A DNA stretch of 64,000 bases from Tolypothrix brevis GSE-NOS-MK-07-07A (GCA_019358985.1 JAHHIJ010000003.1:210949-274948), one strand, 5' to 3'; positions 8,349 through 18,365 are shown, counted from the stretch's first letter. Notes: a model not told the origin generated them from the letters alone. A program made the numbers and translations.

Positions 8349-9401
8349 TTATCGCTTTGCGTAATAGTCATTTAAAGACTCATAACCACTATCGGTTTTA
8401 TAGAGTTGACATTGGTCTGTAATTTGCTTCATTAAAGACCAAGAAAACCGACATTCATCATGTAGATACGCACCCCAATTTTCTTGGATACTGCGATAAG
8501 CCATCCGTAAATTATAAGAAGGAATAGCAGTAGAAATGTGATGAGGGACGTGAACATTAATATCGTGGCAAAGGAATTCTACCCAGAGTGGATAATCGCA
8601 GTGAATTGAGCCAAATAACTGCGCTATTCCAGCATTCCACTTAGAAGCTTCCAGGAAAGGAACATCTGAAGCGGTATGGTGAACAATAGTAAAAGTACTC
8701 ATCCAGAAATGGTAGACCAGCCAGGGTATCAGCCAAAATTTGAGAAAACCCCAGATACCGGTTGTAGCTATCAGAGTTGGGAAAGCGATCGCAGCAAAAA
8801 TAGCTACCACAGCCACAGAAAGTTTAACACTTGACTGCTCTTTAGTTTGGAACTTTCGCCAATCAAAGTGTACAACTGCCCAATGTCCGACTGAACCTAC
8901 CCACCACAAGCGTTTGGTGATGAATACTTGAAAGGCAGACTGCTTAACTTTATCCCAACCTTCAAACACTTCTGGTCTGATGGGATGCCAAGCATTGTCT
9001 TCGTCTAGTTTATTGGTATGAGCATGATGATAATTATGCTTTATACGCCAACTGTGGAACGGGTAAATCAACGGCATCATAAATAAATGCCCTACCACAT
9101 CATTTACCCAACGACGTTTGGCAAATGAACGATGACCACAATCATGTCCGATCACAAAAAAACCCGTCAACGCGGTTCCTGTGAAAAGCCACGCTACGGG
9201 TAAGAGAAACCAAGGAGAAAATATCAGGCTTAAGTAGCCCAAACTTACCATCAAGACATTGATTATTGCTCTTGTCCAAGCTTTGCGACGATCCTGTATA
9301 AAACATTCTCGTGGCAGGGTTTTGATAATATCTTTAAGCTTCAGGTCAGAATTACCAAAGTCACGAGCTTCTTGTTGACTGTTGATTGTTGATGTAGTCA
9401 T
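8349..9401 (-). CDS. desA: Acyl-lipid delta-12 fatty acid desaturase DesA
   Basis: 350 residues from ATG 9401 (MTTSTINSQQEARDFG), which has CAGG just upstream; an ATG at 9428 would add 9 residues. Histidine boxes are HDCGHRSF, HNYHHAHTN and HVPHH (INVHVPHHISTAIPSYNLR), in the spacing of delta-12 desaturases. Several membrane spans are evident, such as ALTGFFVIG and VAVVAIFAAIAFPTLIA. DesA makes the 18:2 product that DesB then desaturates, so the adjacency is functionally coherent. Confidence 0.93.
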   Translation of the reverse strand: MTTSTINSQQEARDFGNSDLKLKDIIKTLPRECFIQDRRKAWTRAIINVLMVSLGYLSLIFSPWFLLPVAWLFTGTALTGFFVIGHDCGHRSFAKRRWVNDVVGHLFMMPLIYPFHSWRIKHNYHHAHTNKLDEDNAWHPIRPEVFEGWDKVKQSAFQVFITKRLWWVGSVGHWAVVHFDWRKFQTKEQSSVKLSVAVVAIFAAIAFPTLIATTGIWGFLKFWLIPWLVYHFWMSTFTIVHHTASDVPFLEASKWNAGIAQLFGSIHCDYPLWVEFLCHDINVHVPHHISTAIPSYNLRMAYRSIQENWGAYLHDECRFSWSLMKQITDQCQLYKTDSGYESLNDYYAKR

Positions 9402-9601
9402 GAATACCTGATAGACAACAAACCTCACTACCGATTTAGAGACACGAGTTTTTATGTCTCTACAGACTGATGCAAAGTTTCCTAACTTACCTTAGCGCTT
9501 TGGATTATAGCAACCTAATTGAGCATAGCGCACCAGTAAATCGTGTTTGTACCTTTTTTTGGGATTTCCGCGAATAAATATTGGTAAAAGTCTTTTATTA
9601 T

Positions 9602-9648
9602 GAGTCAAGAGTCAAGAGTTTATTGACCCTTGACCCTTGACCCTTGAC
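9602..9648. repeat. Heptamer repeat TTGACCC / GAGTCAA
   Basis: A short tandem run: GAGTCAA twice, then TTGACCC three times, giving a self-complementary stretch just beyond the desC stop. It resembles the short tandemly repeated repetitive sequences of heterocystous cyanobacteria. Confidence 0.85.
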
Positions 9649-9655
9649 CTACTTA

Positions 9656-10471
9656 CTACTTTCCTGGTGCTAGCTTTACATTCGTAGCCAGACCGATCGC
9701 TTGCAGCAATTGAATTGTCATCCATGTTAAATCGATTTCCCACCATTCCAGCCCGTGACGAGCCGAGTATTGATAAGCGTGGTGGTTATTGTGCCAACCT
9801 TCGCCAAATACTAAAACAGCTACCCACCAGCAATTAGTTGAGCGATCGCCACAATCGTGCGTCTGGTAGCCAAATTTGTGCGTAGCGCTGTTTACCAACC
9901 AAGTGCAGTGATAAACCCAGACAATGCGAGCAAAAATTCCCCAAACGACAAACGACCAACCACCAAGCCACAAAAGTAGTCCACCCAACGCAAATTGGAT
10001 GACAATAAAATATTTTTGTAAAAACTGATAAACTGAGTCGTCGTTAAGGTCTTTAGTAAAGCGATGAGCTTCCGCATGAGCGGGGGAGTGATAAATTAGC
10101 CAACCCATGTGACTCCACCAAAAGCCTTTGTTGGAATCATGGGGATCGGCAACTTGGTCAGAGTGCAAATGGTGTATCCTGTGTGTACCGATCCATTCAA
10201 TTGGTCCACCTTGACAGGCGAGTGTCCCACAAAATACGAGAAAATATTCTAGCCATTTGGGAGTTTGAAAACTGCGGTGAGTCACAAGACGGTGAAATCC
10301 TAGAGTAATACCTAAACCACCAGTCACCCAGTAAAGAAATAAAGCGACGCCAACTGCTTTCCAGCTAAAGTTACTCGGAAGCAGTGCAAATAAAGCTCCG
10401 ATGTGCAGAGCAAGGAAAAAGAGGGTGTTAACCCAGTTGATTTGAGGTTTAGTTGAGGCAGCAATTGTCAT
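9656..10471 (-). CDS. desC: Acyl-lipid delta-9 fatty acid desaturase DesC
   Basis: 271 residues. DesC introduces the first double bond, at delta-9 of lipid-bound stearate. Histidine boxes of the delta-9 class are HRLVTHRSF, HRIHHLHSD and HNNHHAYQYSARHGLEWWEID. It has two hydrophobic hairpins and a length of about 270, as usual. It is the upstream member of a desC-desA-desB series on one strand, i.e. the order in which the enzymes act on 18:0. The 88 bases to the divergent PLP-enzyme gene must hold both promoters. Confidence 0.93.
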   Translation of the reverse strand: MTIAASTKPQINWVNTLFFLALHIGALFALLPSNFSWKAVGVALFLYWVTGGLGITLGFHRLVTHRSFQTPKWLEYFLVFCGTLACQGGPIEWIGTHRIHHLHSDQVADPHDSNKGFWWSHMGWLIYHSPAHAEAHRFTKDLNDDSVYQFLQKYFIVIQFALGGLLLWLGGWSFVVWGIFARIVWVYHCTWLVNSATHKFGYQTHDCGDRSTNCWWVAVLVFGEGWHNNHHAYQYSARHGLEWWEIDLTWMTIQLLQAIGLATNVKLAPGK

Positions 10472-10559
10472 GCAGTAATCACCTGAGTAGGAAATGAATG
10501 AACGTTAGGAACCGCGAGATCGAAAGATCCGCATGTGTATTTTTTTTTAAGAGGAACAA

Positions 10560-11789
10560 ATGAACAGCTTTGATGTGCTGCAAGAAGCAGAAGAGGCACT
10601 GTTAGAGATTTTTTCTAAAATTGACACTCAGGTCAAGCATAATCTGAAACGAGTGCTGGATGCATTTCGCGATCGCCGTGTAGGTGCACACCATTTTGCT
10701 GGTGTAAGTGGTTATGGTCATGATGATTTAGGACGAGAAACTTTAGATAAAGTTTTTGCGGATGTGATGGGTGCTGAGGCGTCGGTGGTGCGGGTGCAGT
10801 TTGTTTCCGGAACCCATGCGATCGCTTGTGCTTTATATGGTGTCCTCCGTCCTGGGGATGAAATGCTTGCTGTTGTGGGGGCACCCTATGATACTCTCGA
10901 AGAAGTCATTGGTTTACGCGGTGAAAATCAAGGTTCTCTTCTTGATTTTGGCATAAATTATCGACAATTGAATCTAACCCCTGAAGGAACCATCGATTGG
11001 CAAGCCTTAAGCCGGGGGGTAGAAAAAAATACTCGCTTAGTATTAATTCAGCGTTCTTGTGGCTATTCCTGGCGTCCAAGTTTATCAATTGCTGAGATTG
11101 AAAAAATTATCCACATAGTCAAACAGCAAAATCCCAACACCATTTGTTTTGTCGATAACTGCTACGGCGAATTTATCGAAACCAAAGAACCTACTGCCGT
11201 GGGTGCTGATTTAATGGCGGGATCATTAATTAAAAATCCTGGTGGTACAATTGTCAACGCAGGTGGATACATCGCCGGTCGTGCCGACTTAGTAGAAGCA
11301 GCCGCATGTCGCCTTACCGCACCGGGAATTGGTAGTTATGGTGGTGCGACTTTCGACCAAAATCGCATTCTCTTCCAAGGCTTATTTCTCGCTCCGCAGA
11401 TGGTAGGAGAGGCGATGAAAGGAACTCACCTGACGGGTTATGTGTTTGATAAACTTGGTTATCCGGTGAGTCCCGCACCTTTTGCACCCCGCCGCGATGT
11501 GATTCAATCAATTAAACTGGGTTCCGCAAAAAAGCTGATTGCCTTTTGTAAAGCGATACAACAGCATTCTCCCATTGGTTCCTATCTCGACCCCGTTCCA
11601 GATGAAATGCCTGGGTATGAGAGCCAGGTAGTGATGGCTGGAGGGACGTTTATTGAGGGTAGTACTTCGGAGTTTTCCGCCGATGGTCCTTTGCGGGAGC
11701 CATATGTAGTTTATTGTCAAGGTGGCACTCATTGGACCCATGTAGCGATCGCATTAGAAGCAGCGATCGAAGCTGTGGGAAAAGCGTAG
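10560..11789 (+). CDS. Methionine gamma-lyase family ("aluminium resistance") PLP protein
   Basis: 409 residues, with AAGAGG just upstream of ATG 10560. It matches the family annotated as Met gamma-lyase / aluminium resistance proteins: RVGAHHFAGVSGYGHDDLGRETLDKVFADVMG near the N-terminus, FVSGTHAIACALYGVLRPGDE, CFVDNCYGEFIE (the Asp that pairs with the PLP ring nitrogen) and GSLIKNPGGTIVNAGGYIAG, where the Lys is the expected Schiff-base residue. It is probably a cytosolic enzyme acting on sulfur amino acids or similar substrates. The real reaction in cyanobacteria is uncertain. Confidence 0.88.
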   Translation: MNSFDVLQEAEEALLEIFSKIDTQVKHNLKRVLDAFRDRRVGAHHFAGVSGYGHDDLGRETLDKVFADVMGAEASVVRVQFVSGTHAIACALYGVLRPGDEMLAVVGAPYDTLEEVIGLRGENQGSLLDFGINYRQLNLTPEGTIDWQALSRGVEKNTRLVLIQRSCGYSWRPSLSIAEIEKIIHIVKQQNPNTICFVDNCYGEFIETKEPTAVGADLMAGSLIKNPGGTIVNAGGYIAGRADLVEAAACRLTAPGIGSYGGATFDQNRILFQGLFLAPQMVGEAMKGTHLTGYVFDKLGYPVSPAPFAPRRDVIQSIKLGSAKKLIAFCKAIQQHSPIGSYLDPVPDEMPGYESQVVMAGGTFIEGSTSEFSADGPLREPYVVYCQGGTHWTHVAIALEAAIEAVGKA

Positions 11790-11872
11790 AAGAGAAGTAG
11801 GGAACTGACTTTTCCCGTTAAGTCTCAAAAAGCTTGCTCATAATTGCTCTTTATTAAATCCACAATCCTAAA

Positions 11873-14800
11873 TTACTGGGTTAAGGTAGCGATCGCCTCT
11901 CGAAACTTTTGCCAGATGAAACCACCAAAGGAATTAGCTGTTGACACACTAGAAGATTCTGGTTGGCTAGCAGGTTGATCTGGACAGGTTTTATGATAAG
12001 GTTGCTCCCCAAAAGCTTCTTGCCACTCTTGCGGAGTTAAATTGCGCCCTGCTGTGCGACAAGCGATATTGAGCAAGTCATCATTGCTGGTATGCACCCG
12101 CCAGAGACGTGCATCACTACTACCACTGAGCAGCCAGCGACTATCAGGGCTAAAGGCTAAAGACCCAACAGCACTATCATGTCCACGTAGCACAATGGGT
12201 GCAGCAGTGGGGTCAGTGGGATTCCATAAACGGATGGTCTGGTCTTCACTGGAGGTTGCTAGCCATTGGCTATCGGGGCTGAATTCTAGACCAAAAACAC
12301 GTCCGCGATGTCCAGCCAGCAGATCCGGTTCTTTGGCAAGATTATTCATATCCTGTAACTTAACTTGAGAATTCCAAGAACCAGCAGCCAACCAGTGACC
12401 ATCTGGACTGAAGGCAACTTGAACAACACGCCCAACTGGATCAAACTTAATAATCTTTGCACTTGCTGAGGGGTTGCTAGATGTGAGATCCCACAGTTTA
12501 GCTGTACCGTCCCAGCTTGCTGTTGCTACCCACTTACTATTAGGACTCAATGCTACATCTGAAACGACATCGCAGTGAGCAGATAGAGAAATGGGATTGG
12601 GATTAGGATTCTTTTTGGTTAAATCCCAAACCAAGGTATTTCTGTCACTGCAACCCGCTATATTACCACCAGTAACCAACCGACGCTCATCTGGGCTAAA
12701 AGCAAGCGATCGCACTCCATAGTTTTGCGTGTTTAGCACAAAGCTTGGCTCAGTTGGTAGACTGGGCTTTTTCATGTCCCATAATCGCACGGTTCCGTCG
12801 TAGCTGCCGGCGGCTAACCACCTACCAGTAGAACTGAATGCCATACTCCAGAAACTTGGTCCTTCGAGGATATGTGGCTGTGCAGTAGGATTGGTCATAT
12901 CCCACAACCGCACAGTCCTATCAGGTCCAGTTGAAGCTAACCATTGCTGATTGGGGCTGAAAGCCAGACTGTAGATATCAGATGTGTGTCCGGCTAGCGA
13001 GATGAGTGGACGCAGCAGATCAGTGGTGTTCCACAGTCGAATGATTTTGTTGCGGCGGCTAGCACTTGCTATCCACTTGCCATCAGGGCTGATTGCAACT
13101 GCCGATACCCTATCTTTATCTTTAATCCCCGGCAGAACAATTGGGTCATTCAAAACGTTGGCAACTTTCCAAAGTCGGGCTTGAGTATCTTCGCTAGCAG
13201 TCGCTAACCATTGCCCATCCGCATCAAAGGTAATGGTATTAACCCATCCTTCATGTCCTTGGAGAACTACAGGTGGAACAGATAAGTCGTTAATGTCCCA
13301 TAATTTAGCTGTGCCGTCTCTACTGGCAGTTGCTAACCATTTGCCATTGGGACTGAATTTGACTGCATCGACTGTAGCTTTGTGTCCCCCCAAAACAACG
13401 CGACAGACAGGATAATCTTCATCAGTTTGACAGGTGGAGGATTTAGTCTGTGAGGGCTTCAGGCTTTGCATATCCCACAGTTTCACATTTGCGTCTATGC
13501 TACCTGTGGCTAACCAGCGACTATCTAGGCTAAAGGCGATCGCGGTAATCCATTGATCGTGTCTGCCTATAATTACAGATGAAGTATCAGCCAAATTCTT
13601 CGATTTTAAATCCCACACTTGCACAGAGTAGGATATACCAGCTGCCAAACGCTTTTCATCAGGACTGAAGGCAAGCCCCCGAATATTATCTTCATCACTA
13701 TATTTTTTAGCCTTTAAAATGATGGGTTTGGCAGAAGAGCTAATCGCTGCCATATCCCACAGTCGTACATCAATGTCAGTTTCATTGGTATATGCTCCAC
13801 CTGTAGCCAACCATCGCCCAGAAGGACTGAAAACGATGTACCCAATCGAAGCATTGTGTCCCTGTAGCAGTATATGTCTGGAGGCAGGCACTTGAGTTGT
13901 CAAATCCCAAAGTCTGATGGTAGTGTCTCCACCTGCTGTAGCCAGCCATTTACTGTCAGGACTAAATGATAGTGCGTTTATTGCATCGGGAGATATCTGG
14001 TCTTTTGAATTCGCGTGCCCTTCCAGGATTAGCGGTTTGGTGGCAAAGTTGGGTGCAGTGAGATTCCAAAGTTGAATCTTGGTATTTTTACCGATCGCCC
14101 CTAACCATTTGCCATCGGGACTAATAGCAACAGTTTTTACCTCACCTATACTTCCCTGTAAAATAATCGCGGGTTTATCAGGATTGAGCTTATCCCATAA
14201 ACGCACCGTTCCATCTTTGCTTCCTGTCGCCAACCAATTTCCTTTTGAGCTAAAAGCCACAGTAACCACTGGTTTCTCATGCCCAATCAACGGAGTACCG
14301 CCAATTTCACCTAGCAATCGACGCAACAACCCCCCCGCTTCTGTACGCCGGAAAATATCTTTACCTGTTTTGAGAGATTCAACTGCATCTGTTTTGAGAG
14401 ATTCAACTGCAAATAAAAGGCTGCGTTGCGGAAATACGTCACGCAATGCTAAAGCCTGTCCTGCTAAGGTTTGAACTAATTTTGCTTTGTCAGCAATTTG
14501 GCGTTGTTTTGCTTCAGCTTTTTGAGCTGTTTCTGCCTGTTGTCGGCGTTCTTCGGCAGTTTTTCTGGCATCTACTGCAATTTGGCGTTGTTTTGCTTCG
14601 GCTATTTGGGCTGTTTCTGCCTGTTGTCGGCGTTGTTCAGCAGTTTTTCTGGCATCTACTGCAATTTGGCGTTGTTTTGCTTCAGCTATTTGGGCTGTTT
14701 CTGCCTGTTGTCGGCGTTCTTCGGCAGTTTTTCTGGCATCTACTGCAATTTGGCGTTGTTTTGCTTCAGCTATTTGGGCTGTTTCTGCCTGTTGTCGGCG

Positions 14801-16228
14801 TTCTTCGGCAGTTTTTCTGGCATCTACTGCAATTTGGCGTTGTTGTGCTTCTTGTTGTTGAGCGACTTCCGCTTTTTTCTTAGCTGCTTCCGCTTCTTGC
14901 TGACGTTTTTGGGCTAACTTTTGGGCTGCTTCGGCATTTTTTCTCTGCTGTTCTGCTATGAGGCGTTGTTCTTCTGCAATTTGACGTTGCTGATGTGCTT
15001 TTTTTGCATTCTGTTCGGCGATCGCTTTTTGTTGTTCTGCTTCCTGAGCTTTCCACCAACCAAATCCAGCCAAAGGTACTGAGGAAAATAAAATCAATCC
15101 AATCAAGACTACAGCCGCACGTTGTAGTCGTTTGGTCCAGTTAACAGGTAAATGATTGCCAATCCAGGTATTATTAAATACTTGCCGATAAATAGCATTG
15201 CGAATTTTTAAGGTTTTGCCTTCACGCTTGACGACACCAGAAAGCTTCAGGTGAGATTTGACAAGGGACTGCTCCTCATCAATAACCGAATGGCGATCGC
15301 GCCACACTTGTTGATAAATACTGAGAACACTGATAATATCGGGCGCACGCTTAGTTAACATATCCCGCACAAATTGTAAGTTATTGTCTTGCTCGCTGGC
15401 ATTGCCCAAGAACGTGCTGCCCACAACGCGATCAACCTCGACTTCCGACCAATCGACTTGATTGCGATCGGCGAGAATGCGACAAAGACGCTGACTTAAA
15501 TACGGATGTCCTCCTGTCCACTTCAACACCCATCGCAACACATTTTGTCCAGTCTCAATGGGTAATCCTAAGCCTGCGGCTAGGGGTTGCGCTTCCTCGA
15601 AGGTAAAATCTGTCAAATCTACCCGTTGTCCGATATTGAAGGGTGTACGCTTCGGATCGCGGATTAAATCGCCTGGTGTGGCTACACCAATCAAAACAAA
15701 AGAAAGGCGGCGGAATTCGGTATTTGTAGCCCGGGCGACGTGGAAATAACGAATCGTTGCGTAAAAATCATCAGTGAAATCCAGGCTGAGGGTAGTGTCA
15801 ATTTCATCAACAAAAATTACTACGGGAGCGGCGACTTCAATCAGCAAGACATTCTGAAAAAACAGATTTAGCCGCTGGGTGACGCCCAAATGGTTATGCG
15901 TCTGCCACCACTGATTGACATCGGTATCTAGTATCAGTTGATTTGCAATCTCATTGAGCAATCCTTGATACCATTGTTCAGCAGTTAAGTTGACACCTAA
16001 ATTTCCGCTGATATCGATAATCACACATTGGACGCCTTGCTCTATCAACTGTTCTGCTGTCCGGATCATCAAGCTGGATTTTCCCAACTGGCGGGGAGTG
16101 AGGACGTATGCAAAGGTAGCATCACGACACAGTGCTAGTAGTTCTGCATCTGCCTGTCGAGGAATATACAACCCTCGTTCATTTGCCTGGACAGTACCGC
16201 CAACGGTGTAAATGGTAGGTTCAGCCAT
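11873..16228 (-). CDS. AAA-like NTPase, membrane segment, coiled coil, 16 WD40 repeats
   Basis: 1451 residues from ATG 16228 (MAEPTIYTVGGTV), with GGGAG 8 bases upstream; an ATG at 16255 would overlap the upstream gene more. Residues 1-360 are an AAA-like (AAA_35 type) P-loop domain with Walker A TPRQLGKSS at 44-52 and Walker B-like VVIFVDEIDT. One membrane span (AAVVLIGLILFSSVPLAGFGWW) lies near 368-392. Residues about 395-600 are Ala/Gln/Arg-rich coiled coil with four to five near-identical 28-residue repeats. From about 620 to 1410 I count 16 WD40 repeats, each ending LWD or similar, likely two propellers. It overlaps the CHAT-TIR-AAA gene by 8 bases. I infer a membrane-anchored sensor or scaffold; the trigger is unknown. 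Confidence 0.88.
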   Translation of the reverse strand: MAEPTIYTVGGTVQANERGLYIPRQADAELLALCRDATFAYVLTPRQLGKSSLMIRTAEQLIEQGVQCVIIDISGNLGVNLTAEQWYQGLLNEIANQLILDTDVNQWWQTHNHLGVTQRLNLFFQNVLLIEVAAPVVIFVDEIDTTLSLDFTDDFYATIRYFHVARATNTEFRRLSFVLIGVATPGDLIRDPKRTPFNIGQRVDLTDFTFEEAQPLAAGLGLPIETGQNVLRWVLKWTGGHPYLSQRLCRILADRNQVDWSEVEVDRVVGSTFLGNASEQDNNLQFVRDMLTKRAPDIISVLSIYQQVWRDRHSVIDEEQSLVKSHLKLSGVVKREGKTLKIRNAIYRQVFNNTWIGNHLPVNWTKRLQRAAVVLIGLILFSSVPLAGFGWWKAQEAEQQKAIAEQNAKKAHQQRQIAEEQRLIAEQQRKNAEAAQKLAQKRQQEAEAAKKKAEVAQQQEAQQRQIAVDARKTAEERRQQAETAQIAEAKQRQIAVDARKTAEERRQQAETAQIAEAKQRQIAVDARKTAEQRRQQAETAQIAEAKQRQIAVDARKTAEERRQQAETAQKAEAKQRQIADKAKLVQTLAGQALALRDVFPQRSLLFAVESLKTDAVESLKTGKDIFRRTEAGGLLRRLLGEIGGTPLIGHEKPVVTVAFSSKGNWLATGSKDGTVRLWDKLNPDKPAIILQGSIGEVKTVAISPDGKWLGAIGKNTKIQLWNLTAPNFATKPLILEGHANSKDQISPDAINALSFSPDSKWLATAGGDTTIRLWDLTTQVPASRHILLQGHNASIGYIVFSPSGRWLATGGAYTNETDIDVRLWDMAAISSSAKPIILKAKKYSDEDNIRGLAFSPDEKRLAAGISYSVQVWDLKSKNLADTSSVIIGRHDQWITAIAFSLDSRWLATGSIDANVKLWDMQSLKPSQTKSSTCQTDEDYPVCRVVLGGHKATVDAVKFSPNGKWLATASRDGTAKLWDINDLSVPPVVLQGHEGWVNTITFDADGQWLATASEDTQARLWKVANVLNDPIVLPGIKDKDRVSAVAISPDGKWIASASRRNKIIRLWNTTDLLRPLISLAGHTSDIYSLAFSPNQQWLASTGPDRTVRLWDMTNPTAQPHILEGPSFWSMAFSSTGRWLAAGSYDGTVRLWDMKKPSLPTEPSFVLNTQNYGVRSLAFSPDERRLVTGGNIAGCSDRNTLVWDLTKKNPNPNPISLSAHCDVVSDVALSPNSKWVATASWDGTAKLWDLTSSNPSASAKIIKFDPVGRVVQVAFSPDGHWLAAGSWNSQVKLQDMNNLAKEPDLLAGHRGRVFGLEFSPDSQWLATSSEDQTIRLWNPTDPTAAPIVLRGHDSAVGSLAFSPDSRWLLSGSSDARLWRVHTSNDDLLNIACRTAGRNLTPQEWQEAFGEQPYHKTCPDQPASQPESSSVSTANSFGGFIWQKFREAIATLTQ
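14490..14850. repeat. 84-bp in-frame minisatellite coding the coiled coil
   Basis: The segment GCAATTTGGCGTTG recurs with exact 84-base spacing (T-runs at 14497, 14581, 14665, 14749 and 14833). Each unit encodes 28 residues such as QRQIAVDARKTAEERRQQAE..., i.e. four heptads. Copies differ at only a few bases, which suggests recent expansion and likely length variation between strains. Confidence 0.95.
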
Positions 16229-18365
16229 GCAGATGCTCCCGGAAGTAGTTGGCATAAAGTTGACAGCGCGGTATAATTACCTGACCTTCACGCCGGACTA
16301 AACCAGCTGCACTCAATAATCGGGCAATCCGCTCATCTGGACAGGTATTGTTGTGAATTGCTTGGAAAAATCCTTGCACCAGGTCTTTTTTTTCGTAGAT
16401 GCGGAATAGGTGATAGCGCAGGTGATCGCCAAAGGGACCGCGATCGCTGATTGCTTGAGCAAACAGTTCCTCTACTGAAATCTGCTGGCTAGCAACTAAA
16501 TACAGCGATCGCCGCACTAAATAAGGATGACCATGCAATAACCCCATCAACTGGCTTGCTTGCAACTGCGTCAAGGGTAAACCATGCCTGTGATTGAGAT
16601 CGGCAACTTGTTCTGGTGTAAAGTCGTCAAGCAGGAGGACTTCGCCTACATTGAAGGGCGATTGATTCAGGTTGGCAATTAGATGATAGGGTTCGGTAGC
16701 AGTCACCAGCGCCAAGTCAAATTGTTTCCAGATCCGCTTAGTAGGTAAAGCGCGGTTATTGTGCCAACTGCGTAACATCCCAAAAAAGTCGGAACGAAAC
16801 TCAGCATCAAACATCCGATCCACTTCATCCATTGCTAGCAGCAAGGAACCACCGAGTTCTTTAAGCAGATAGGATTCCATATAGCGGTTGCAACGCTGAT
16901 TGTTACCCACAGCTTGTTGCCATAATTCTTCAGTTCGATTAGGTATTCCCAGTTGTTCGGTTAAAACCGTACAAAATTGCTGATAAAAAATATCTGCATT
17001 GGTAAGGGTATTTTGATCAAATAATTGAAAATCCAAGAACGCCACGTGCTTTCCGACTTTCATCGCTGCATCGATCACCCGGATCAACAACGAACTTTTG
17101 CCCATTTGCCGCGGTCCTTTGATTGTTAAAGTGACTCCTCGTCGCCCGATTGTGGCGATCGCGATCGCATCTTGGGGGCGCTCGATGTAAAATTCCGACT
17201 CTGAGTCCATTGTCCCTTCTGGCATCTCCAGAGGTACTGGTTGAGCAGACGGAGATGGGCGCGGTAAAGATGCTTGTGGAGAAATTTGCAGCAAGTCGGC
17301 TTTAGACTGTTCTGTACTGATGGAAAGAGTATCACCTGCGATCGCCCGTCTTAACTCTTCAATCAAGTCGCCTGTATCTTCATTTCCTTCCCACAATGCC
17401 CAGTGGATGACGTTGAGATAAACACTCAGTGGATACTGAAACGGTTCTCGATAGTCCAGACGTACTGGTAAAATTAGGGGATGTCCACCCTGCTCTTTTG
17501 CCAGACGGTATGCTGTGGCAATCTCAAGTTCCACCATTTCGCTGTGAACAGCTCGTTTTGAGAGAAAAACAATCAAAAAATCTGCCCGACGCAATTCAAC
17601 TTCAATCCTTTCTGCCCAAGGCGTACCCACCAGCATCGCTTGATCGATGAACACCTCATGTTGTTGACTGAGTGCTTGAAACACCTGTAGCGCTACTGTT
17701 TCATCAGGTTCAGCGTTGCGTTTGTAGCTGATGAAAATGCGACTTTGCGGCGTTGTCAGCACTTTTTGGGCAGCTTGGGGAAAAGATGACCGTTTCTTGA
17801 GTATTGGTGTTGCTGACTCTGGAATACTCTCGAAGTCGATGGCAATACAACCCAATTCAAAAGCATCTTCTAGCGATCGCCCAGCACCCAATCCATCATA
17901 AAAGCCAACGGCAAATTTAATTGCGGCGCGATCGCCAATTGCCTGGTTCATCCCAACTACATAATCAATGTGTTGACAAATTGCTTCTGCTTGCACCTCG
18001 CTATAGCAAGCATTTAATAATACACACTCAACTTTATTTTGGAAAAGCCTGAACAACCGCGCTAAAGATTGAGCGCTAACTAATTGCATCTTTCCCGCGC
18101 CGTCTTCCAGAATTAATCCTTGAGTACCTGCCCCATGTCCCGAAAAATGTACAATTTGTGGCTCATGGTCCAACAATGCCCGTTGCAAATCATTAGGGCG
18201 TACCGCCCACCGGGAGATAATTTCAAACTGATCTCGGCTGCGTGACCGTTCTAAGCCTGTTTGAATTTCTCGTACCTCTTCATTTAGGCGTAAATTATCA
18301 GTGTCTTTGGGATTGGCTGTGAGAATCAGGATCTTTTTCACGGGGTGAGATTGAGGGCATGACAA
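16221..18365 (-). CDS. CHAT-TIR-AAA protein (candidate STAND-type effector)
   Basis: 714 residues. Residues about 8-175 form a CHAT (caspase-like) domain: His77 in IVHFSGHG and Cys120 in VLLNACYSE make the HC dyad. Residues about 207-330 form a TIR domain: SRIFISYKRN, then FIDQAMLVGTPWAERIEVEL and FLIVFLSKRAVHSEMVELE, with Glu281 or Glu279 a plausible NADase Glu. Residues about 390-714 are an AAA_35-like P-loop domain with Walker A GPRQMGKSS at 417-425 and Walker B-like LLLAMDEVDRMF. No repeat-type sensor is present; the next gene, overlapping by 8 bases, carries AAA plus WD40. Two potential effectors sit on one NTPase switch. A role in regulated cell death or defence is inference. Confidence 0.87.
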   Translation of the reverse strand: MSCPQSHPVKKILILTANPKDTDNLRLNEEVREIQTGLERSRSRDQFEIISRWAVRPNDLQRALLDHEPQIVHFSGHGAGTQGLILEDGAGKMQLVSAQSLARLFRLFQNKVECVLLNACYSEVQAEAICQHIDYVVGMNQAIGDRAAIKFAVGFYDGLGAGRSLEDAFELGCIAIDFESIPESATPILKKRSSFPQAAQKVLTTPQSRIFISYKRNAEPDETVALQVFQALSQQHEVFIDQAMLVGTPWAERIEVELRRADFLIVFLSKRAVHSEMVELEIATAYRLAKEQGGHPLILPVRLDYREPFQYPLSVYLNVIHWALWEGNEDTGDLIEELRRAIAGDTLSISTEQSKADLLQISPQASLPRPSPSAQPVPLEMPEGTMDSESEFYIERPQDAIAIATIGRRGVTLTIKGPRQMGKSSLLIRVIDAAMKVGKHVAFLDFQLFDQNTLTNADIFYQQFCTVLTEQLGIPNRTEELWQQAVGNNQRCNRYMESYLLKELGGSLLLAMDEVDRMFDAEFRSDFFGMLRSWHNNRALPTKRIWKQFDLALVTATEPYHLIANLNQSPFNVGEVLLLDDFTPEQVADLNHRHGLPLTQLQASQLMGLLHGHPYLVRRSLYLVASQQISVEELFAQAISDRGPFGDHLRYHLFRIYEKKDLVQGFFQAIHNNTCPDERIARLLSAAGLVRREGQVIIPRCQLYANYFREHLHG

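Noticed and set aside
14446..14917. Two overlapping plus-strand ORFs with repeated hydrophobic sequence
   Set aside because: They are antisense readings of the 84-bp repeats in the coiled-coil part of the WD40 gene; the repeat keeps all frames open.
16229..16255. Earlier ATG for the AAA-WD40 protein
   Set aside because: GGGAG is well placed for ATG 16228, and family members start near MAEPTIYTVGG.
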